From Orobanche coerulescens (lineage: Eukaryota > Streptophyta > Magnoliopsida > Lamiales > Orobanchaceae): a stretch of 64,000 bases of DNA. The stretch is from NCBI GenBank assembly GCA_033398695.1, contig CM065812.1, positions 141,986,858 through 142,050,857 of the forward strand, given 5' to 3'. The notes under the pieces are model-generated. The model was not told the DNA's origin. It made no database searches and worked only from the letters and a program-made list of their open reading frames with translations. Below, piece after piece: positions 58,465-64,000 of this stretch. Within the stretch, counting starts at the first letter, position 1. Each line of letters begins with the position of its first letter. Position numbers and translations under genes: made by a program.

Positions 58465-60010
58465 ATGGCGTTTCAAATGGCTCCAGTCGAAGGCCTTGAT
58501 CTCAACCGACCACCATTTTTTGATGGCGTGAACTTCATGACTTGGAAGAAGAAGATGTCGATATTCATTCGAGCTTACGACATCGAACTTTGGAAGGTGA
58601 TTTGTCTTGGTCCAAATATTCCAATGAATTCCAATGGTACGCTTAAAAATTTTGAAGAATATGACGACTCCGATTGGAAAAACAACCATTTCAATTGTAG
58701 GGCAACTCAACTTCTTTATTGTGCCTTAAATCCGGAAGAACACAACCGGATATCATCGTGTGATAGTGCCAAAGAAATCTGGAAAATGCTTGAGGTAACA
58801 CACGAAGGTACGTCTCAAGTCAAAGAGACGAAGATAAACATGCTCCTTCACGATTATGAATTATTCCAAATGAAGGACGACGAATCCATCTCGATTATGC
58901 TCGACCGATTTTCGGTCATCACTAATGGATTAGCATGTTTCGTAAAACCACTTTCGAATAGTAAGAAAGTAAATAAAATTCTCCGATCACTACCTCGAGA
59001 ATGGGACGGTACGGTTACGGCAATAATGGAATCAAAAGATTTAAATACTCTCGATTTTAGTGCTCTCGTCGGTTCTCTCATCAACTATGAGATAGTTCTA
59101 AAGTCTCGGAATGCAAAACCAAAACCGAAGGAAAGATCGTTAGCCATGAAGGCTAAGATGTCTAAAAAGAAAGAAGAAATTCAGGTGGATGATAGCGACG
59201 AAGAAATGGCATATTATGCCAAGAACATTAATAAGTTCCAACACTTATTAAACCGGAGAAAGAAGGACATCCAAGCGGGCGAATCGAAGAAACCCGACAA
59301 CACTTGTAGATTATGTGGTAAACCAGGCCACTTTGCCAAGAACTGTCGAGTAAAGCAAAAGGAAGTTTTAATCGCAACATGGAGCGAACGAAGATCCCGA
59401 TGAAGATTTTCTTGACCAAAATAATCTCGCGCTCATGGCCCGGATTTCATTCGACGATAGCGACGTCGAAAGCCAAGTAAGTAACTCCTACGACGAACTC
59501 TTTGAAGCATTCGAGTTATTACATACGGACTATCAAAATGCTTTAAATGAAATTAAATCCCTCAAGTCTAAATATAAGACCTTGGAAATTGAAAATTCCA
59601 AAATACTTGAAAAAGGGAAATTTGTTGAAATCGATCATTCGAAATGTATTGAAAATGAGAATATTTTAAAAAATGATCTTTCAAAAGTTCAAGATGAACT
59701 AAAAATTTTGACAAAGAAATTCTCGTGCGGCAACGATAAATTTGAATAAATGTTATGCGTTCAAAAATATACTCTAAATAAAGAGGGGTTAGGATTCAAA
59801 CCACGTTTGAAAAACGAATCCGTCAATTTCAAAATACCCCGATGTGAAAAATGTGTGAAAATTGGGCATCATATTTCAAGTTGCAAAAGCCCAAGACGAA
59901 CGATAAAAATTAAAAAGATTTGGGTTCTTAAAGGAACAAACATTTCAGATATCGTCTACGTTTCAAAAGAGAAACCAACTATAGGTTGGATCCCCAAAAA
60001 TAAATTTTAA
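58465..60010 (+). pseudogene. Sirevirus-like Gag
   Basis: MAFQMAPVEGLDLNRPPFFD opens a copia-type gag: WKKKMSIFIRAYDIELWKVI, ALNPEEHNRISSCDSAKEIW and LRSLPREWDGTVTAI. A zinc knuckle CRLCGKPGHFAKNC lies near 59310. A frameshift near 59388 leads on into DEDFLDQNNLALMARISF, then a coiled coil (59500-59730). A TAA at 59747 precedes GLGFKPRLKN and a second knuckle CEKCVKIGHHISSC (about 59850). The end WIPKNKF resembles the border between Gag and protease in SIRE elements, where pol would start; here a stop follows. Confidence 0.82.
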
Positions 60011-60432
60011 CAAGTGATATTTTACAAAGGGGGAGAAGGAATATTTTTGAGGGGAAGATAATATTTTCAGGGGGAGTATTTTTATATAACTAAATTCCCT
60101 TATTAATGCATAAATTGATATCATGCATATTTATATTTCATTTGATATACTCTATATTAATATACTTTTTGGTGAAGACAAAAAGGGGGAGATGGAGATG
60201 AATTGAGATAAATGAGAAGGAGATGAAATGAGAAAAATCGAAGAAGTCGAAAAGAGCATACAAATAGGGGGAGTTGAAAAACGAAAAACGAAGGAGTTGA
60301 AAAAATAAGGGAGATGAAGAAAAAGAAGAGAATTGGAGAAACTAACGAAACGATCAAAGCCGAAAACTTTGATTCGTATAAATATACATATATTATTTTT
60401 TTTCAGGTTTTATCCAATTCAAGAGTTGTTTT
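60011..60432 (+). promoter_or_regulatory. Multiple polypurine tracts, 3' end of copia element
   Basis: Purine-rich stretch with GGGGGAG at about 60029, 60073, 60184 and 60268 and long GA-rich text. Serial polypurine tracts are described for Sireviruses. Confidence 0.6.
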
Positions 60433-63299
60433 TGTAACACCCCAAAAGGCGGCTATTACAGTGCCGTGAATCCCACATTGGGACCCACCAGGCGATATCC
60501 AAACAGGTTAAATAAATATTATTTGTGATACCGAACCACAATGAATAGTCATTACTCCGATTAGGAGTTTATTAAAATATGGCCAACGGCCTTACAACAC
60601 ACAGGATCCAAAAAAAACAAGTATAAACCATATGGGGATGGAAAATACTTCAAATGTCAAATACAACCAAATAACAATTTAAATGAAGCAGGAAATAACA
60701 TAACACGGTTTAACATAACCGGACAACAAAGACGAGGGGCCCCCGAACTAGTATCCTTCGAACCCTTCGCCGTCGACATGCTCTTCCCGTGCCTTGCCTT
60801 TGCCTCGACCTAAAATACAATACAAGTATTTCGCCCAACACAGGGTCAGATATACATGATAACCAGTTCTTCCGACATTATACAATTCACATATATAGAT
60901 CTCAGGAAAGTCGTTCCGACTATTAATCATACCCCTCGGGCGTATGAAACAATCAGTTACAAAACATCGAACACATCCAATCATACATGGACTATGAATG
61001 ATTAACAATATAGCTCAAGATGGACATCACAGTACGCCCGATCCGGAAATGTGTCCGTGTACATGTCCACCCCGTATACGGAATCCAAAATATACGTGTG
61101 ACAATATACCTAATTAGCCTCACGAACTACGTCTCGTGTGCACAGTCTAATACGGAAACATCCACGTATGACTATACAAGTTCCCGGCTAAAAATCCTAC
61201 ACAATATCCAATCGGCACGCAGATATGATTCCGGAAATGTCACGACACAACATGACAACGAAGTTCAACGAAATACACATCCAATTAAGGATCAAGAAAA
61301 ACTCACCAAAGTGAAAATAAGGACCAACGAGATCAACGATTCAAAGCAGCGTGCTTGGAATGCAATCCCATAACGTCAAGGACAATATCAAATCATGACA
61401 AACGTCACATGGACAATTCATACACATGAAATATATAATCATCACAAGAATCTAATCATCATTATAACCAAGCAAGATAACTTGCCTTAATACGGAGACG
61501 AGAATAGTCCTCTTCTTGTCGGAACGAACGAACGGTCCTCGACTAATATTGTTTACTCGAACAATCAACCTTAAACGAAATACATTTTACTCAAAAACAT
61601 ATTCGTATAATTATCAATATAGGATTAGTAAGACGTCAATCTACAATCCTTTAGAATAGTTTGTTACTACCCATTATTGAAGCCTTATGTCAGGAGTCCT
61701 TCTAACATCATTACAACCATAAGAATCGGTTTACAATATTTACCGAATGTTCGCATGGTTCATCATAAACAAGAGTTCTATCAAGGGTATGTTGAATAAC
61801 CAATTATGATGTTAAGATCATCTTATGATGATTAAACTTTCCAAAACATTAAAACGTTGAAAGGTAAAATCTGCACATTATGATTATTCTCCTCTCATCT
61901 AAATTGACTTTTAAGCTAACAACAACTTCATAAGTTCTGAGATTACACCATACCCATGAGTTTATCAAAGTCTTTGTTTACAAGGCTGGAGGATTCATTA
62001 ACATGATGGTGAATTCACCATTTATCTAGTATGATGATCAAAACATTCTAAGTTCTCAACACATTAGATTAATGAAAAGTTATTGTTGTAATTATCAAGA
62101 TCCTAATCAATCTCCAAAGACTTGTGAAGCTGAACCATAATGATTTAAAGTTTCTAAGATTTCTGAACTAGATCATCTAATCTTATCTTTAACATTATCA
62201 AGTTCTTCTCAAGGTAAATAAATACCTAAAATGGTGTTTAAACACTTTATGATATCAAGTTCTTGACTAAATCCAGTTATGATGAAGCTAACCGATCCAA
62301 CAATGTCCTACTGAGCTAAATTCGTCCAGAAGATGAGTAATGACAACTACAAACATGGTTACCATTACTACAATATCAAGAACTCCTCTAATCTAAACCC
62401 TCATTTATCATATTCATTAAGAAGTGTTTAAAGAGTTTAATTATAACCATGTTTTACTTGCTTAATCTAACTCTAGGTGAAGTATAATTCGTCATTAATC
62501 ATCAACATAAGAAAATAATGCAGAGAAGAAAGCACACCTACCTCCAGAAATGAAGAACAACTTCAATGCTATGAGAGAATATATTCCAAGCTAAAAACAA
62601 CTCCAAATCTCAAGGAAATGAGCTCCACTCCAAGATTCAAGGCTTAGAAACAAGTTGGTGAAGGTTGATATCGTTTTGGTAGTGCGAGGTATGATATGTG
62701 AAGAGAGAAATTCGGTTTGGGGTTGTGAAGAAATGAAAACAGTGGTCCTATAAATAGTATGCGAGACTTAGCGCACGCTATCGGGACAGATTAGCGTACG
62801 CTAATGAACTTACGTACACTATCCGGACGATATTACGTACGTAAGCGGCTTACAGTGGCTACTGTCTTGAATTATCGCAGGCCGTTAGCGCACGCTAATG
62901 ATAAATTTGTTACGCACGCTAATAAAAGTAGATTCTCACCGACACGACATCTCAGACTTAGATCACATGCATGCTAACGGCTAAGGAGTTCACGTGCCGA
63001 AGTCAACTGCTGCCAGATTCCCTCTTAGCGTACGCAACCGAGGAAACCTTACGCACGCTAATGCACAGGATTAGCGTACGTTAATCTTACTGTGTAGCGT
63101 ACGCTACATTAACAGAAAAATTCGAAAATGCAACACTCTAATTAACATCGAATCATCACATATGAAATGAAATAACAACGATATGATATTCAAATCTATA
63201 ATACCACGACGAAATACTAAATGCAACGATTCATGATAATCAGATCATCCGAATAATACAGTGACAGGTAAAAATGAAAAGTTACAGTCGGATATTACA
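60433..63299 (-). repeat. 3' LTR of minus-strand Tekay element (2867 bp)
   Basis: Minus strand TGTAATATCCGAC to TTGGGGTGTTACA. Palindrome cluster 63107-62768, then a TATA-like TATTTATAG (62756-62748), then a leader. Confidence 0.83.
62768..63107 (-). repeat. Palindrome cluster, minus-strand Tekay LTR
   Basis: About ten copies, for example TTAGCGTACGCTAA, TTACGTACGTAA, TTAGCGCACGCTAA and GTAGCGTACGCTAC. It ends 12 bp upstream of the TATA-like box in element sense. Confidence 0.88.
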
Positions 63300-63334
63300 T
63301 ACTCCCCCCCTTAAAAAGAGTTTCGTCCCCGAAA

Positions 63335-63969
63335 CTAAGGGGTAAATAACTCGGGGTATCTCGCTCGCATACTATCCTCGGTCTCCCACGTAGCCTCCTC
63401 GATTCCGCGTCGTGACCACTGAACTTTTAGTAGGGGAATCGTCTTGTTCCGCAACTGCTTGATCCTCCTCTCGAGTATCCGTACAGGACGCTCCTCGTAC
63501 GAATGATCCTCTGCTAATTCAATATCTTCGAATTGAATTACGTGGCTCGGATCAGCAACATATTTCCTCAACTGGGAGACATGAAACACGTTGTGAATCT
63601 TACTCAAGGTCGGTGGCAAGGCTAGTCGATAGGCCAGATCACCTACACGCTCCAGAACCTCAAACGGCCCAATGTACCTTGGGCTCAACTTGCCCCTTTT
63701 CCCGAAACGAAAAACACTCGGGTAGGAGACACCTTCATTAACACATGGTCACCAACCTCGAACTCCAGTGGTCGTCGACGGTGATCAGCATAAGACTTCT
63801 GTCGACTTTGAGCCGTTAACAACCGACTCCTAATCAAAGTGATCTTCTCATTGCTAATAACATATCGGGTTCCGTACCCATAGATTCGGCGATTCGTCCC
63901 AACACAAAGGGGACCTACGGCACGGCCATATAATGCCTCATACGGTGCCATCGAATCGAAGCGTGCCAA
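63335..63969 (-). pseudogene. Tekay/Del integrase C-terminus and chromodomain
   Basis: Upstream frame: MAPYEALYGR, LLTAQSRQKSYADHRRRPLE, FEVGDHVLMKVSP. A frameshift near 63688-63730 breaks FGKRGK. The second frame gives LSPRYIGPFEVLERVGDLAY, VFHVSQLRKYVADPSHVI and the chromodomain-like LLKVQWSRRGIEEATWETED to the stop at 63335. An additional disturbance is visible around 63900 (GRAVGPLCVG). The 117-residue C-terminal frame is clean. Probably inactive as seen. Confidence 0.88.
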
Positions 63970-64000
63970 CTATTTTTATAAGTGAATTCCACCAAAGCGG

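Larger units (their letters stand above)
57193..60432 (+). mobile_element. Sirevirus-like Ty1/copia gag-only derivative
   Basis: Gag follows a GTATCAGAGC primer-like site (58409-58418). After gag there is no pol; instead several GGGGGAG tracts occur (60028-60280), a feature of Sirevirus 3' ends. The 3' LTR is missing because a Tekay LTR begins at 60433. Inferred to be an internal-deletion, non-autonomous element. Confidence 0.65.
60433..64000 (-). mobile_element. Tekay/Del element on minus strand, runs off window
   Basis: 3' LTR 60433-63299, polypurine tract on the minus strand (complement of ACTCCCCCCC at 63301-63310), GTTTCGGGGACGAAACTC box, then chromodomain and integrase reading leftward. 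The 5' part is beyond position 64000. Confidence 0.85.

Overview
This is nuclear DNA from a flowering plant, probably a eudicot. The window is almost wholly transposable elements nested in one another, as expected of pericentromeric or other repeat-rich heterochromatin. The evidence is the set of families present: plant L1-type LINE with RNase H, Tekay/Del and Athila and Tat Ty3/gypsy lineages, Sirevirus-like Ty1/copia, a RICESLEEPER-like hAT, and a plant LOG-type cytokinin gene copy. The env-like ORF at the left edge reminds me of a protein family that is very numerous in Lamiales genomes. That taxonomic hint is from memory and weak. No intact host gene, tRNA or rRNA gene was found. Nearly every coding stretch carries stops or frameshifts.

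Layout. 1-4335: 3' part of a copia-type element (env-like ORF, polypurine tract, 3' LTR). 4336-17376: a LINE whose reverse transcriptase is split between its GDPLSPLLF and YADD motifs by LARD1, a 9.5 kb non-coding LTR element on the minus strand (5572-15091, TSD TGTAT). 17520-22151: 3' half of a Tekay/Del element with its LTR. 22152-24213: a truncated hAT on the minus strand, inserted in an Athila element whose pol follows (24214-27469). Downstream of Athila pol is an intronless, once-interrupted LOG-like gene (28449-29105). Athila-like 3' non-coding sequence follows, split by a complete Tekay element (30768-39611, TSD CAAAT), and continues to an Athila-type LTR (from about 39676). 40950-43179: LTR-like sequence and gag remnants. 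43180-57192: a second LARD copy on the plus strand, interrupted by a Tat-lineage element (48688-56956, TSD ATCGT) that has gag and a spliced antisense ORF but no pol. 57193-60432: Sirevirus-like element with gag and no pol. 60433-64000: a minus-strand Tekay/Del element running off the window.

The most striking non-gene signal is a set of short CG-centred palindromes in the LTRs. One motif class, consensus TTAGCGTRCGCTAA or TTACGTACGTAA, occurs 10-20 times per LTR in five different elements from both Ty1/copia and Ty3/gypsy. It lies just upstream of the LTR TATA box. Other elements here carry clusters with a different core in the same place (TTACGGCCGTAA, GGCGATCGCC, GACACGG/CCGTGTC, TGTATCGA). 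Three element types are non-autonomous (LARD, Tat gag-only, Sirevirus gag-only) and presumably depend on autonomous relatives. All percentages and family assignments are by eye and memory; no search was run.
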